A stretch of DNA of 64,000 nt from Clavelina lepadiformis (taxonomy: Eukaryota > Chordata > Ascidiacea > Aplousobranchia > Clavelinidae). Location: assembly GCF_947623445.1 (NCBI RefSeq), contig NC_135244.1, positions 3,906,001-3,970,000 of the forward strand. Direction: 5' to 3'. Under the pieces are notes generated by a model that saw only the letters and a program-made list of their open reading frames with translations, did not search any database and was not told the DNA's origin. A program made the translations under genes and the position numbers. Shown piece by piece: positions 24,471 through 36,400 of this stretch (position 1 is the stretch's first letter; each line of letters begins with the position of its first letter).

Positions 24471-25713
24471 TACAGCTTAGACGTAAAAATGAAAGATAAG
24501 ATGTGAAAAACGTGCAAATTGATAAAGCTACAAGACACGCAAATATCGGACAAAAACAATTAAAACATGTTGAAATAAGTTACGCAGTGAAACCTGTTTA
24601 AATTATAAGTGTAAATTTATTGATAATTCCATCACACAAATACTGTGCATGCAGATTAACAAACATCTCATTAGTAAAAACATAGATCCATAAAATTGGG
24701 AATTCCCGTCAATAAACCATTTAACAAGCTATCAAAAACAATAACGCTTTTGCATTTATGTTGTTATTAACGTCTGGTTAAATGTGAGCTTGTGTTACTT
24801 CGTGTGTATTTCTTAGTGTACCACTTTCCACTTCGATTTTAGCCCACTTAAGTTTGAGGCTATATCTTTCTGTTTACCAAACGTTTTAAGTTTTACCGCA
24901 GCATAATTATACCCGCAGGATAAATGCGGTAAAATTTAACTTGAAACGTGGCATGAAATGACGCTACCGAAACAGCTTTAGGTTAAATTTCTGTGATGAA
25001 ATTAGCCAAATTTACTTTTCGTGAGATCGTTTAAATCGATAATTAAACATGATTAAAACGAAAAATACAAGCTGGAAAGTCAACGAGAATGGTTTTGAAA
25101 CTAATTGAAACCATGCGCATGTAAAAAGTACAGCCTGAAATAACAACACTATGTCATAGCCTTTTAAAGAAATTGAACAAGCTTTGTAATTTAAAACATT
25201 TTTCAACTTTGAGAATGTGCTATTACATATTAATTTATTTGAAACATGCCTACCATAGTATATCAGACTCATTGATTTGTGTCATTAAACCTGGCTTACC
25301 AGATTGACCCAGAATTTCAAGGTAACGTTGGGCAGTATGGAAACATAAGGTATAAGTTAATAAGATGATATGCGCAGCTTTTTTGCTTACGACTTTTGTA
25401 CAATACAGTAAACCGCTGAGTAGTTACTTAGGCCGTTGATAAAATTGTCATAATTTTTAAATTCTTAACCTTCATATGGCTAGCTTAAGAACTAATAAAT
25501 TTTGTTTTTTAAATAATTCTTATCATAATTAATAATTAATATTTCTCAATTAAGATTTAAAACCTAATTAAGAATCAAAAATATTCTTAATGATGATCTT
25601 AATGAAAATGTAATCACGCGTCAGTTAACGGTTCTGATAATTCTGTATAAAGTTATTATATGTATAAACACATATCGATTACAAAATCAATTTTAAATTG
25701 CTTTTGGTAAAAC

Positions 25714-25796
25714 GCATTTGAAGAAATTCCTTGAAGGGTTAATTGGCAGAGTTGTCGGACCTACGTCGGAAAGAAAGCAATTACGAAGCCTTAAAG
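25714..25796 (+). pseudogene. orphan BPI exon-2 relic
   Basis: Similar to exon 2 of P2 and P3 (shared TTGAAGGG..TTGGCA.AGTTGTCG and AAGCAATTACGAAGCCT) with no flanking exon 1 or 3. The corresponding place in unit 2 is occupied by the 10-bp minisatellite. Confidence 0.65.
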
Positions 25797-26463
25797 GAAT
25801 TGTCTGATAACATCTTGTTTAATTCTCCCTATAGATTGCACGGTTAAAAACAAACTTTTAGTTAAAATAGCAACAAACGATTCCGACAAAAATTACGTTG
25901 TTTGATAGAACTTCGAATCAAAGTTTTAGATTGTCAATTTTCGAATATGGAAGTTAACCGGATTACGTTTGTGATACGTATGATTAGCGGTTGCTGATGC
26001 TTCAAAACCACAGCGTTGGCCGGCGGAGATCATCAATGTTGTTGTCATTATAATTGGTTATAGATATACTGTAGTTGCGTGCAGAAAGTAAAACGCTTAC
26101 GTGCCACATGAGCGTCATCACGACACTGATTTATACTTTAACAATATCACACTCACCACTAAGAAACCTTAATCTGATTAAACTACTGGTTAATTGAAGA
26201 TTTTTTCATGCATAATTTTAATTTGTTTTATTGATTTTTGTTCGACTGACGATGACAAATTTATGCGATGTGACAAAACAGTGTGGGAATGCTGAAATTA
26301 CATTAGCATAAAAAAAATATTTGAACGCAGAATTTGTATCTTTCTTTATGATTTTTTCAATCCAATAAACCTATTATACAGTATAAACGCAAAATCTTGA
26401 CGTGCAACGCAATATGCGGTTTTAGTTGACCCTTTGAAGTTGATTTTTGGATCTAAGCATTAC

Positions 26464-26517
26464 TTTGGAAACATGAAAACGATCATGTCTTCATAGGTAG
26501 CAGTCGACTATATAAGG
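26464..26517 (+). promoter_or_regulatory. conserved proximal promoter with TATA box, secreted-peptide candidate S1
   Basis: TATATAAGG at 26509-26517, preceded by the ACATGAAAACGATCATG block also found before the BPI genes. A probable 5'UTR mini-intron runs from GACC|GTAAAC (about 26627) to TTTTTACAG (about 26660), in the same position as in the BPI paralogues. Confidence 0.6.
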
Positions 26518-26728
26518 AGAAAAATTACGTTATCTGAGCCAGAAGCAATGAGGTTTTCGAAGAATGCAATTTTTCAGTAAAAAACAACTTCAAAAAGACA
26601 GTTCTATTGAAATATCTCCGAAGACCGTAAACGGAACTGAAATTATAAAGTGTTTTTACAGATTAATTAATCGACAAATTAGGTTACTGCTATACTGAAG
26701 TTTGTCACTAATAAAACCTTTTATAAAA

Positions 26729-27322
26729 ATGTACTTGAAGAAATGTTATCTTCTTGTGGTTTTGTTGGTTCTCATAAGCGCTACAACGACCAATGGCTGC
26801 TTTTCTATGCCCCAAAATCAAATTGACGAACGTGAGTATGTTCGTGAATAAAATACGAATAATATATGAAGATTTTTTTATACTCATCAGATTTTACTTT
26901 TAGGCACTTTGCTTTGTATTATTTCATGTTAAAGTATAGCTTCCGTTTGTTTATAACCTCCACTTTTAGATGCATTGGCTCTTTCCACCTTTTTACCTTA
27001 GACATAGTATATAGTCTCCTCAATTTTTTTCTTTTCAAATTAAAACCTAAGTTGAATGCTTTTTATCTTTCTCAATTTTCCACACGCTGCGTTAATTGCT
27101 TCGTCCGTCTTTAAGTTTTCTTCTCCATCACAAATGTATATTGATATTTATTCTTACACAGGTAAAGAGTCGACGGTCACACCCCAATCAGAAACCGTTC
27201 CGGCAGAGCCGCAAGATGGCGATCCAAAAACTTTCACCGGAGGTACGAGCCCGGTGGGAGCAAATTGCCATTCGTCGCTGTTACAACGACCGCGAAACGT
27301 GCGACGACATGCTTGCTTATAG
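26729..27322 (+). CDS. putative short secreted peptide S1: BPI signal exon joined to an unrelated exon
   Basis: Exon 1 (26729-26831, 103 nt) is a clear copy of BPI exon 1, including leader and PQNQIDE, with the GTGAGT donor. BPI exons 2-7 do not follow. The next good acceptor (TTCTTACACAG) opens a GC-richer exon at 27162; joined in phase it gives 87 aa: signal peptide, then a Ser/Thr/Pro-rich stretch and a basic tail ending RRHACL. The paralogue S2 at 38482 keeps the same structure. However, the 17 differences between the two second exons show no excess at third positions in any frame, and a different frame of the exon is also open in both. So it may be a dying gene, a non-coding transcript, or read in the other frame. 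Function unknown. Confidence 0.45.
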
Positions 27323-27399
27323 TACATCCTTTCATGTCTCATGTCCACTATTTATGTTTAACGCCAACGTGCGTACTGTTCTGAGTTAAAAATCGAATT

Positions 27400-28800
27400 T
27401 TTTACATTTGCATTACAGCAAGTGAATCAAAAAAGCTGTTCCCAGCATACGTATGGATTTTGGTGGACGTATGAAATACAATAACAAACTTTATTGTGAG
27501 GCGTTTGTCATATTTGTTAAAACACATGATAGTAGTTTTTTTTTTAAATTATTTGCTTTTAAGTCAATGATTGTTTGAATTTATTTGAGTTTACATGATA
27601 TTATTTACTGTAAATTGAATTAGAATTGATTTTTATTGAACTCAACACAAGCTTGCAAAATGCAATATAACTGCAGACTATAAATACATGATTTTTTTGA
27701 AGTAATTAGCTTCGGACATACTTTGGCCGTCAACAGAGGCTTGTTTAAATAGGTTTTAGATTTATGAATTGTATAAAACTATTCTATATTGGACGAAAGG
27801 AAAATTAACAACACACAGTATCATTAATATATTATCAAATTAAAATCATGCACATTATTAAAAATAAGAGTAAGTATAATGAATTTGTATAAATTCGAAT
27901 AAGTTTATTTAAACTTATGCTTAAAACTTTTTAAATTGATTTAAATCTTGACTCTTACATAAGTTAACAAGTAATTAAACAGGTAAATCGCTTGAACTGC
28001 GAATCAAGAACCATAAATAAGCGATAAGAAAACCAACGTTACGTCTGTCATGATGAATCATTCATATGTATCTTGCACGAAACGCACAATGTAACAGTCT
28101 TAAATGTTTTTTTTTTAATTATCGAGAAGACTTACAATTCCTCATAAACCAATAACGTTTTCGATTTTTACTTTGGAGACCTCTTATAATTCCTATACAG
28201 TTAAAATTGACTTGTTGTATTCGACAAACAGTTAGTTATTTATTAGTCCTCCATGCTGTAACATTGCTACCATAAGTATTGCAGACATAACAGGCAAAAA
28301 CAGTTGCGGCCCATAATGCATCTGCATATTTTACTGACTTTTAAACGTGAAACCAACTAAGGGGAAACCCCAACCTTCACGCGGGAAGAAAGAAAAAGGC
28401 AAACTCCTCCGCTAGTTGACAGTTTGTGATAACTCAAGGCAAGTTTGATGTTGGTTTGAACTGCCTTCATTACTGTTAAAATGATAAAAATGATGAAAAC
28501 GTTTCTTTGACACAAAAAATATCAGCCTGTCTATTCGTTTTTAGTTCATGCTTACAACTGCGATAAATCACAAAAGCACGTTTTATATTTCATCATTCGA
28601 GCTCATTTGCGTTGAAATACCACATCAACGTTTCTTCTATTTATGAAATGTATGCAAAGAGAAAGAAACTTAGCCTAACTCAGCCTAATTTAGCCTGCAC
28701 TTGTTTATCAGCCGCACAGAAAACACAAAACAAACAGATATGGGTCGTCCTTGAGTATAAGCCACGCAATACATTAAAGGGGACTTCAGTGTAACAATGC
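27400..28800. other. intergenic DNA of unit 1
   Basis: AT-rich sequence, matching 39600-40960 of unit 2 at moderate divergence. Nothing coding was recognised. Confidence 0.4.
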
Positions 28801-28837
28801 TGCATTCTGGCAAATGTCGTGTGGTTGTTGTGAGTAT

Positions 28838-28922
28838 CCAGCGTTTGGTGGCGCTACAGGTCTAATTCTCATCGTAACTTAGATTTCTATGGCATGAACA
28901 GCTGCTATTCGCGACAGTTAAA
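28838..28922 (+). pseudogene. claudin exon-3 relic, copy 1
   Basis: GCGTTTGGTGGCGCTACAGGTCTAATT... through the AGCTGCTATTC segment matches the TM4 part of claudin gene 2 exon 3 (about 7755-7825), but has in-frame stops, an altered frame and no other exons. Related relics lie at 36790-36875 and 41005-41090. Confidence 0.7.
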
Positions 28923-29333
28923 TTTAAAAAAGCGGCGCAACACGTAGCACAACAGTGAATGTATTTATATTGCAAGTACACTCACTTATGCCCTTACAAG
29001 CCCAACCCAAGAAGAGTAGACATGAGGTGACCACAGATGAAAAAAGCTTTCAGAGTTACCATAATAGCGCAACAGTTAATAAGTAATTTGTAGTGCTTTA
29101 TTAACCTATAATAAAATAAACCTACATATCTATTATAAGATCAACATTAAACTGCAATTTTTTAGAAGTAAATTTTTATTGCTGAAATTTTAAAAGAAAT
29201 CAAATGCCGTAATATAATATTCCGTGTTATACATATTGATTTAGACTTAACTTAATATGTTTATCAGAGTGACTATTTCACCGTAAGTAAGTCATGCAGT
29301 TCATATAGTTAAACATAGGCGGTTAGGTTAGGA

Positions 29334-29928
29334 CAGCTTTTCCTAACCTGAGGTAAATTTACTCCTGGGGGTAAATTTCTTCATTTTTTGGGGTAAATTT
29401 ATAACCGTTTCTCTCATAGCAAAAGCTTATACCAGGGATGTCCAACCTGCGGCCCGCCTGAGATTTTTGTGCGGCCCGCTAGTCATTTTCACTCCAAGTA
29501 GTATTTTGAACTTTGAATCTTAGCCTAATTAAAATGTACCAGTCAGCTTTTAGGGGCGCAGTAATAGTATAGTATGGGAGAAACAGGATTATATATATAT
29601 GTATATATATTCTTTATGTACCCATTTTCTTGAAATTTAATAGGTTCTGCGGCCCATTGAATTATTTCAAGTGACAATGCGGCCCACTATAATAAAAGGT
29701 TGGACATCCCTGGCTTATACCATCTTTACTCGATTGTAAGGCGCATGAGTGGTGCTAAAATTGGCACACACTGAGCATGCAGTTGCAACTTCTCATGCTT
29801 TTCTTTCTTTTATTATCCTGTGTTAGCCGTTTTTTTAATAAATTATCACCATTGAATATTTTGGGGGTAAATCTGGTAATCTTGTTTGGCAAAAGGGTAC
29901 AATATAGAAAAAAGGTTAAGAACCAGTG
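29334..29928. mobile_element. hAT-type MITE, outer element, interrupted by a second MITE
   Basis: The 8-bp duplication GGTTAGGA (29326-29333 and 29929-29936) flanks imperfect inverted ends: CAGC..TTCCTAACCT left, and the complement of CACTGGTTCTTAACCT right. The interior has GGGGTAAATTT repeats typical of this hAT type. Unit 2 has an empty site at about 41490-41500 (GGCGGTTAAGTCAGGAGAA), so insertion post-dates the segmental duplication or the copy was never there. Without the nested insert the element is about 307 bp. Confidence 0.8.
29433..29712. mobile_element. hAT-type MITE (280 bp) nested inside the outer MITE
   Basis: The 8-bp duplication GCTTATAC (29425-29432 and 29713-29720) flanks 16-bp perfect inverted ends CAGGGATGTCCAACCT / AGGTTGGACATCCCTG. 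GCGGCCCGC motifs lie just inside, as in Charlie-like hAT elements. No coding capacity. Confidence 0.92.
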
Positions 29929-29939
29929 GGTTAGGAGAA

Positions 29940-31570
29940 CGAGTATGCAAAATTTCGATTTATGCTATTTAGGATTTAATTGAAGTTAGATTTGGATTAG
30001 TAGGAAAATTTAGGTTAGGTTTAGGTTATAATGTTGTAACATTTAAGTGAGGTAAAAAAACGTAAAAATGACTTTGAACGTACAATGTTTTTCCGGTAAA
30101 ATAGTAACAGCATTTGTTTATATACTGTATAGTGTATATGCATCTGGTTTAGATTATATGACATCATAACAAGGATATTTGTGGGCGCGATAAATTTCTT
30201 ATACGTGACATATAGTATAGGCGTTCGCTTGATATAGATAAAAGGTCTCGGTGTCTATTTCTGTTCTTCTAATTCGACGTCCCGCATGTTCGATTGTCCT
30301 CCGGGCATTCTGCAAATGAATGCTCATTGTGTCAAACTTTAAGTCGAAGTTGTTTTGAGATATATACCGAAAACTAATAGAACTTAGTTTATCATAAATA
30401 TACCAATTCTCTGTTATAGTTGTGCAGCACGTCTTCTGTGAATTTGTATATGTTCACTAAATATGAATTGAAGTTGCTCAAAAAACAAAGGTATAAAATA
30501 CTGCATTCAAATACTGCTTTTTTGATCGGTTTCTACTTTCCATATTTTTGTGCAGTTTTATCTACAGACTTTCTCATGTTCAATTAATATTTTAAGGTTT
30601 GGCTTTGTAGACCGCTAACTATAATTGAGACAGCGAATTTTGGCGACTAAACTGATAATGTATTCTGCTGTAGATGCAGACGTAGAAATTGTGAAAGATC
30701 CTTTTGATCTTTTAAAACTCAAAAAGCACTGGCGTCAGTTATACAAATTATATAAATGTTACAATCACCACACAAATGTCGATTTAACAAATTAAAGTTG
30801 TGACTGATAATTTCTTTATAATTTAATTGAAAAGTATAATAGTTATTGTGTGGTGGTAAGTGTGTTGCCCTTTAGCAAAGAAGTTTTTTAAATGACGCTT
30901 GTATTCGGCACGTAGACATTATAGTTTCTGCACGCAACTGACCGATTATTATGACGAAAACATTAAAGACTCGTGACCAAAAGCTGTCGTTGTCTGCCTC
31001 TATATTCGAAGATTGACAAGTTAATACTTTAATTTTAAGTTTTAATGTTTACAAGAAACTTTCAACGCATAATTTTGTTTCTATATTTATCAAGTTTATT
31101 AAAAGTGTACCAACAAAAACGTTTAAATTATAAAGTGCTATACATGATAACAATCAAAAAGCTAAGGATAATAACACATGGAATTTGAAAATGTAAATAT
31201 TGGCTAAATGCCATAACCATTGCAAAAATGCCGCAAAGAAGTGTAATTTTGATATTTGGCATATAGCCTGCATATTTGGGGTGGTGAATAGTGAATAGTA
31301 ATAGAAGTTACCTATACAAAGTTTTTGTTATTGTTAGATTTTAAAACTGCAAACAAACGCCAAACTTTCGATCATCGCAGCAACAAATTTTGCCAAGTAA
31401 CATCACGGGTAGATGAATGTATTTATAGATGAGCTTTTATTTCGTAAACGAATGTTTCTACATTTTATTTTGACAGTAATTGGAATGGAAAACTCGCTTG
31501 CGGAGCCAAAAGTTTTTTTTGACTTCGTAGTTTCTGTTGACAGGTTTGAACTGTTTTCTGGATCTATGCA
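29940..31570. other. intergenic DNA of unit 1 upstream of BPI gene P2
   Basis: AT-rich, matching 41500-43140 of unit 2. No separate gene was recognised. The distal promoter of P2 presumably lies here. Confidence 0.4.
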
Positions 31571-31572
31571 TT

Positions 31573-31629
31573 ACTCCAGAAAACATGAAACCACTCATGA
31601 CGTCAAAGTCAGCGGTCGACTATATAAGG
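31573..31629 (+). promoter_or_regulatory. conserved proximal promoter with TATA box, BPI gene P2
   Basis: CTATATAAGG at 31620-31629, preceded by AACATGAAACCACTCATGAC. A 5'UTR mini-intron is likely, from ACC|GTTAAAAT (about 31741) to TTTTTTACAG (about 31800). Confidence 0.7.
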
Positions 31630-31852
31630 AGAAAAATTGCGCTATATGAACCAGAAGTGAAATGTTTCTCAAAGAATGAGAAGCAACTTTTCAAAGAAAA
31701 TTTTAAAATACTGATCGGTTGAAAGTTATGCTTCCGAAACCGTTAAAATTGCAATTTGTGTAGAAATTTACTGGTTTTTTTAAAAGAGTGTTTTTTACAG
31801 ATTAATTATTCAGGTAAATACTGTTTGCCATTGCCATTTGTTAATCTTAAAA

Positions 31853-33380
31853 ATGCACTTGAAGAAACTTCATCCTTTTGTTGCTTTGTTGGTTCTCATA
31901 AGCACTACAGCGACCACTGGCTGTTTAACTGTGCCCCAAAATGAACTTGACGAACGTGAGTGCTTTTGTAAAAAAAACTATGCATAAAATATTAAGTTCA
32001 TATAGCATATGACAAGATTTACGTGTTTTTTGAGCAGTTGCAAGCATTGGGGCAAACTTTTTGAAGGGCTACTTGGCACAGTTGTCGATTCCACGGCAGA
32101 AAGGAAGCAATTACGAAGCCTGGAAGTAAGTTTCTGAAGTCAAAAACAACTTGTTTTAAATTTTCCGACAGGCTGCAACATCATTAGGAAATATATATAA
32201 CATAGCATTATTGTTTTGCAAGTTATTGTTTAGCTCATTTTTTGCACTATTTCTATTTGCATTTTAGCATTAAGCTGGAAAGTTTCAACTTGGGAGCAAT
32301 CAGTATTAAACAACCAAAGAGATGTCAGTTTAGAATTTGCATTAAAGGCGCATATCTTCGAGCAAGAGCTGACTGGAAAGCTTGGAAAAAGATTTTGTAA
32401 GTATTTTCTAGAGACAAATGATACTTTTATCAAAACGCACAAAAATACAATGCGAAATGTTTGAGCTGTTTGGTTTTTAACAGAGTTGCCGTGCAAACGT
32501 TTTCTTTTTAAACTCAATCCTTTATAGGTTCTTTACCTTGCGTAAATCAGGAAGCCTTCGCGCTACAGGAAGTAAAGTTGACCTTTGCCTAACAATAGAA
32601 CTGGGAACAAGAAATGGCCGCCCTTATGTGAGTTGGGATAAAATTTTATTTTAGTTGACAACGCTAGATTTTACATTATGTAAAATTTGAGTATAAAAGA
32701 CCATAGCCTATAGCCTATCTTATGTATTTATTGATCGGAATAGCAAAATGTGTTAGTTGGTTTTCTAGTTTTCATATGTGCCAAAAAGCTGCTACGCCAA
32801 CATTGGTAAATTTGACGCCAAAGTTTACAACACTTCGCTCAAATGGATAATCAACCTCATCATTAATCTCTTCGAAAAAAAGATCAGAGACAAAATAGAA
32901 GACCGAGTGAGTAAAATCTAAAACAAAATTTCAATTACAAAAATCCACTGGTTTTATTTTTAAGTTATTTTAAGTAGTTATCTGTTTCACGTTACACAAT
33001 TTTTACCAACTTGCAAACGTTATTTTTAGATTTGCCCAGCTGTGGAATCAGCAATGACTAAAAATGTGGCCAAGCTCAACCAACAACTTTTGGGTAAGAA
33101 CGTCATTTATAACACCAGTAATCTTGCAAAACATGTTTTGTTATCAAATGTTTAATATTGTTGTTGCAAAGGAAAAATAAGACGATTGTTTAGCGAACCA
33201 ACCTCCAAGCAAATAAATTAGTTAATTATCAGTTTATATAATGATTTTTGATTAGAGGTATTTTGTAAAACTATGCCAAAATTCTGTTTATTGGTTAAAC
33301 CAAAGTTTTTGCTGATGCAAATGGTGTTTTAGTCAGAAAATTGTTTTCTATTTACAGCAAACCTTCACCTCCGTGGATAA
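31853..33380 (+). CDS. secreted single-domain BPI/LBP-fold protein, + class, gene P2
   Basis: Seven exons: 31853-31955, 32038-32125, 32268-32396, 32528-32627, 32769-32906, 33030-33093 and 33358-33380. Exon lengths are identical to P1 (103, 88, 129, 100, 138, 64, 23), giving 214 aa. A signal peptide MHLKKLHPFVALLVLIS.. is followed by LTVPQNELDE. Exon 3 gives YLRARADWKAWKKIL, the BPI tip; exon 5 carries the conserved Cys of KSCYANIG and the helix WIINLIINLFEKKIRDKI; exon 6 gives the partner Cys of ICPAV. It ends HLRG. All introns have GT..AG and all frames are open, so it looks functional. The closest relative is P3, made by the tandem duplication. Presumed extracellular lipid/LPS binding. Confidence 0.87.
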
Positions 33381-33909
33381 AAGTCTAAATGATTACACAT
33401 ACAACTTTTGAAGACAAAAATTTGCTGTTTTTTTTGCTCACTTGTTGTTTATTAATTTTGTTCAAGTTTTGCTGCCTGATTTAGACGTACATAAAATTCT
33501 CCGCGTTTTATTCAACAACGCCAATCTATAATACAAATTGCGGTGTATATCAAACATAAGTGTATTTATTTACTGCTCTAGTTAAACAGATTTTAAAACG
33601 AATAGAGTTACATTAAGATCAATGTCTTTAAATTTTCCTTACGGTCAAGGTCATTATACTTTAACTGATTCTGGATTAATTTACTAATCGTAGAGTGGAG
33701 ATAGAACTTAAGGTTTTTGTAAAACTTTTAAGAAAACCTTAAGAGAGTATCAACAACACAAAATTTAGGCTACAGGCTACAGCTTAAAATGATAGACAAG
33801 ATAAGAAAAACGTGCAAAGTGATAAAGCTACAACACACGCACAAGTCAGACAAAAACAATTAAAACATGTTGAAATGTGTTACGCTGTAAAACCCTGAAT
33901 AAAACATAA

Positions 33910-36400
33910 GTGTGAGATCATTGATAATTCTATCACACATATGCTGTGCATGCAGAGCCGGTGTAACAGACACAGTATTACAAAAATTAATTAAAATTTC
34001 TTTTACTAAACCAATGCAGTACAAAGTTACAAAGAGTATAAAAACTATTTATAGAAGCAATAAATTACAGTAAATCATTCTTTTTGATAGATATGTAACA
34101 AATGTTACATTTTATAATTGACGTCTATATAAAATGTTACATAGTATAGATTGCTTGATGCAAAACTTTTACAAATTTGATTATTTTCTAAGGCAGTTAA
34201 CATATAAGCATTAACACATAAATATTTTTAATTTAATATATACCTATTCATGAAAATTTTCAATACGTTTCTAACAGCATTGAAAAAGCAAGATACATAA
34301 AGCACGGCGAACCTCATCAAGTAATATGAAGTTATATCTTGACTTTTACATTGTCCACAGCGCAATCACAGTTAAATTTAGCCTGAAGTGTGGCAAAAAG
34401 TTATTATAATGAAAGAGCTTTAGGTTAAATTTCTCTGATTGAAGTTTCTAAGTATACGTTTCATGAAATCGTTTACATCTACAATAATTAAACATGATTA
34501 AAAAGAAATACAAGAAATCAAAGAGTTAATGAGAATCGTTTTGAAATATATTTAAGTCGTGTACGTAAATTGTAAAATAACATATAGCAAAAAGTTTGTG
34601 TAGGTTTAATTCAAGCTACCCACGTTGAGTTTTGAACATTATTTTGGCTTGAATCGTTTTTGTTTGTATGCGAGATGCAATTTTATTTAAATGTATTTTT
34701 CACTAGTTTGAAAGACCCTCGAAACGTACAGGAATGAGCTTTTGGCTTCCTTTCCTGGAACAACTCATTAGTAAATTTCAGACCAATGAAACTGGAAATT
34801 CCCGTCAATAAACCATTTAACAAGCTATCAAAATGAATAACGCTTTTGCATTTATGTTGTTATTAACGTCTGGTTAAATGTGAGCTTGTGTTACTTCGTG
34901 TGTATTTTTTAGTATACCACTTTCCACTTTGATTTTAGCCCATTTAACTTTGAGACTATATATTTCTGTTCAGCAAACAGTTTAAAGCATGCTGTGGAAG
35001 AAATATATTGACTTTATGGTACTAAATCTGATACCAAATTGAATTACGTAAAGTACGCAGCATTTCGTTGGAAATGCTCATTTGTTATATCGACTCGATC
35101 GTATGGAAACAAGGCGCGAGCTGCTTTTTCACTTACCTCTCATGTAATGTTCAAAGAAATATTGCCAACCTGACGCAAAACTGTCATATTGAAAACCACT
35201 TCAGCTGTTGCGTAGAAACAGTTATTTCCAACGATTGGAAATTGATTCGACGCCGGATCTTTTCATGTGAGACCTTGTTTCACCAGTGAAGTCTAAATTT
35301 GATAATTATAGCCACTTAAAAATTATTTGTGCATTAATGAGGCTAAATGAGTCACGATTTTATGTATTTGTGATTACACAAGACACGCAAGCCGTAACTA
35401 AACTAAACACTGCCCACAAAACAAAAGCTTGCCCAGTAGCAGTAGCGCAATGGCACAAACGTTTATCGAAACACTTTTGCCTCCAGGGACTTCTATTAAT
35501 TTCGAAATTTCTTGTTTTTTCTTGCGTTTAAAAGTTGTGTACGCTTGCTGAGAGGCTATGTGATAGTATTGTAAATAATTTTCTTTTGCATAAAAACATA
35601 AATGTAATTGATTTATAAACAAAAACGTATTTCACGTAAAACTTATACGGTGAATTAATCATAAATTAGCGCATATTTGTATGTTTTCATCCAAGTTCAG
35701 ATATTTTTATCGGACTTGCTAAAGCGTACTTGCTTATTATTGAGTAGATAAAGTTTTGAAATTACAAAAATCTCATCACCAAATTTCAAGTTAATATTTA
35801 GCAAATGCAACAGATTACTACACATGTCAGGCGTACCATGTCAGTAGTAAATCATTTGAAGCATAAGCATAAGCAATTATGAATATGATGACAACTTTGA
35901 AGATGTGCTGTTACATATTAAACTATTTGAAGCCTACATACCAAAGCATATCAGACTCATTGATTTGTGTCACTAAACCTGACTTACGTAATTGATCTAG
36001 AATTTCATTGTCACGTTGGGCAGTGGAAGCATAAGTTAATATTATAAGTTAATAAGATGATATGCGCAGCTTTTTTGTTTACGACTTTTGCACAATACAG
36101 TAAACCGCTGAGTAGTTACTTAGGCCTAGTACTATATTGCAATTAAAGCAAGCTACTTGTTAAAAATCACTTACTTGTTGTTGTGATATATTTGTAAGGA
36201 ATCGTACAAATTTAAAAAAATTTATACAATTTGAAAACTTTTTTTACAAGATGAAAGGTAATAGAAAGTCAAAAATTGTCATAAACATTTATATAACTGA
36301 TATATAAATGATGTCTACAAATATATATAACTGATATATAAATATATAAATATATAACTGGCAACTGATTAATCAGTATTAGGTCGATTTTACATGACAA
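33910..36400. other. unit 2 left part, no gene recognised
   Basis: Diverged copy of 24.6-25.5 kb, with an inserted stretch around 35340-35570 that resembles the region upstream of M1 (shared GCAC.AACGTTTA..GAAACA.TTTTG and CTTGCGTTT..AG). It suggests that a - strand BPI gene once lay here and its body has been lost. An ATATATAACTGATATATAAATG-type tract occupies 36290-36360. Confidence 0.45.

Larger units (their letters stand above)
24475..33775 (+). repeat. tandem segmental duplication, unit 1 (about 9.3 kb)
   Basis: Matches unit 2 (33776-45300) in order and orientation. Anchor pairs: 24475-24600 with 33776-33905; 24700-24870 with 34795-34960; 25245-25440 with 35930-36125; 25608-25690 with 37070-37155; 25830-29330 with 37590-41490; 29937-33775 with 41500-45300. 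The copies differ by substitutions, small indels, a nested transposon pair in unit 1, and in unit 2 a minisatellite and an extra claudin remnant. Each unit holds a secreted-peptide candidate, a dead claudin exon and a BPI gene. Confidence 0.85.

Noticed and set aside
27096-27389. Cys-containing frame as the main product of S1
   Set aside because: It looks protein-like and is open in both copies, but does not join the signal exon in phase and shows no codon-position constraint; left as an alternative.
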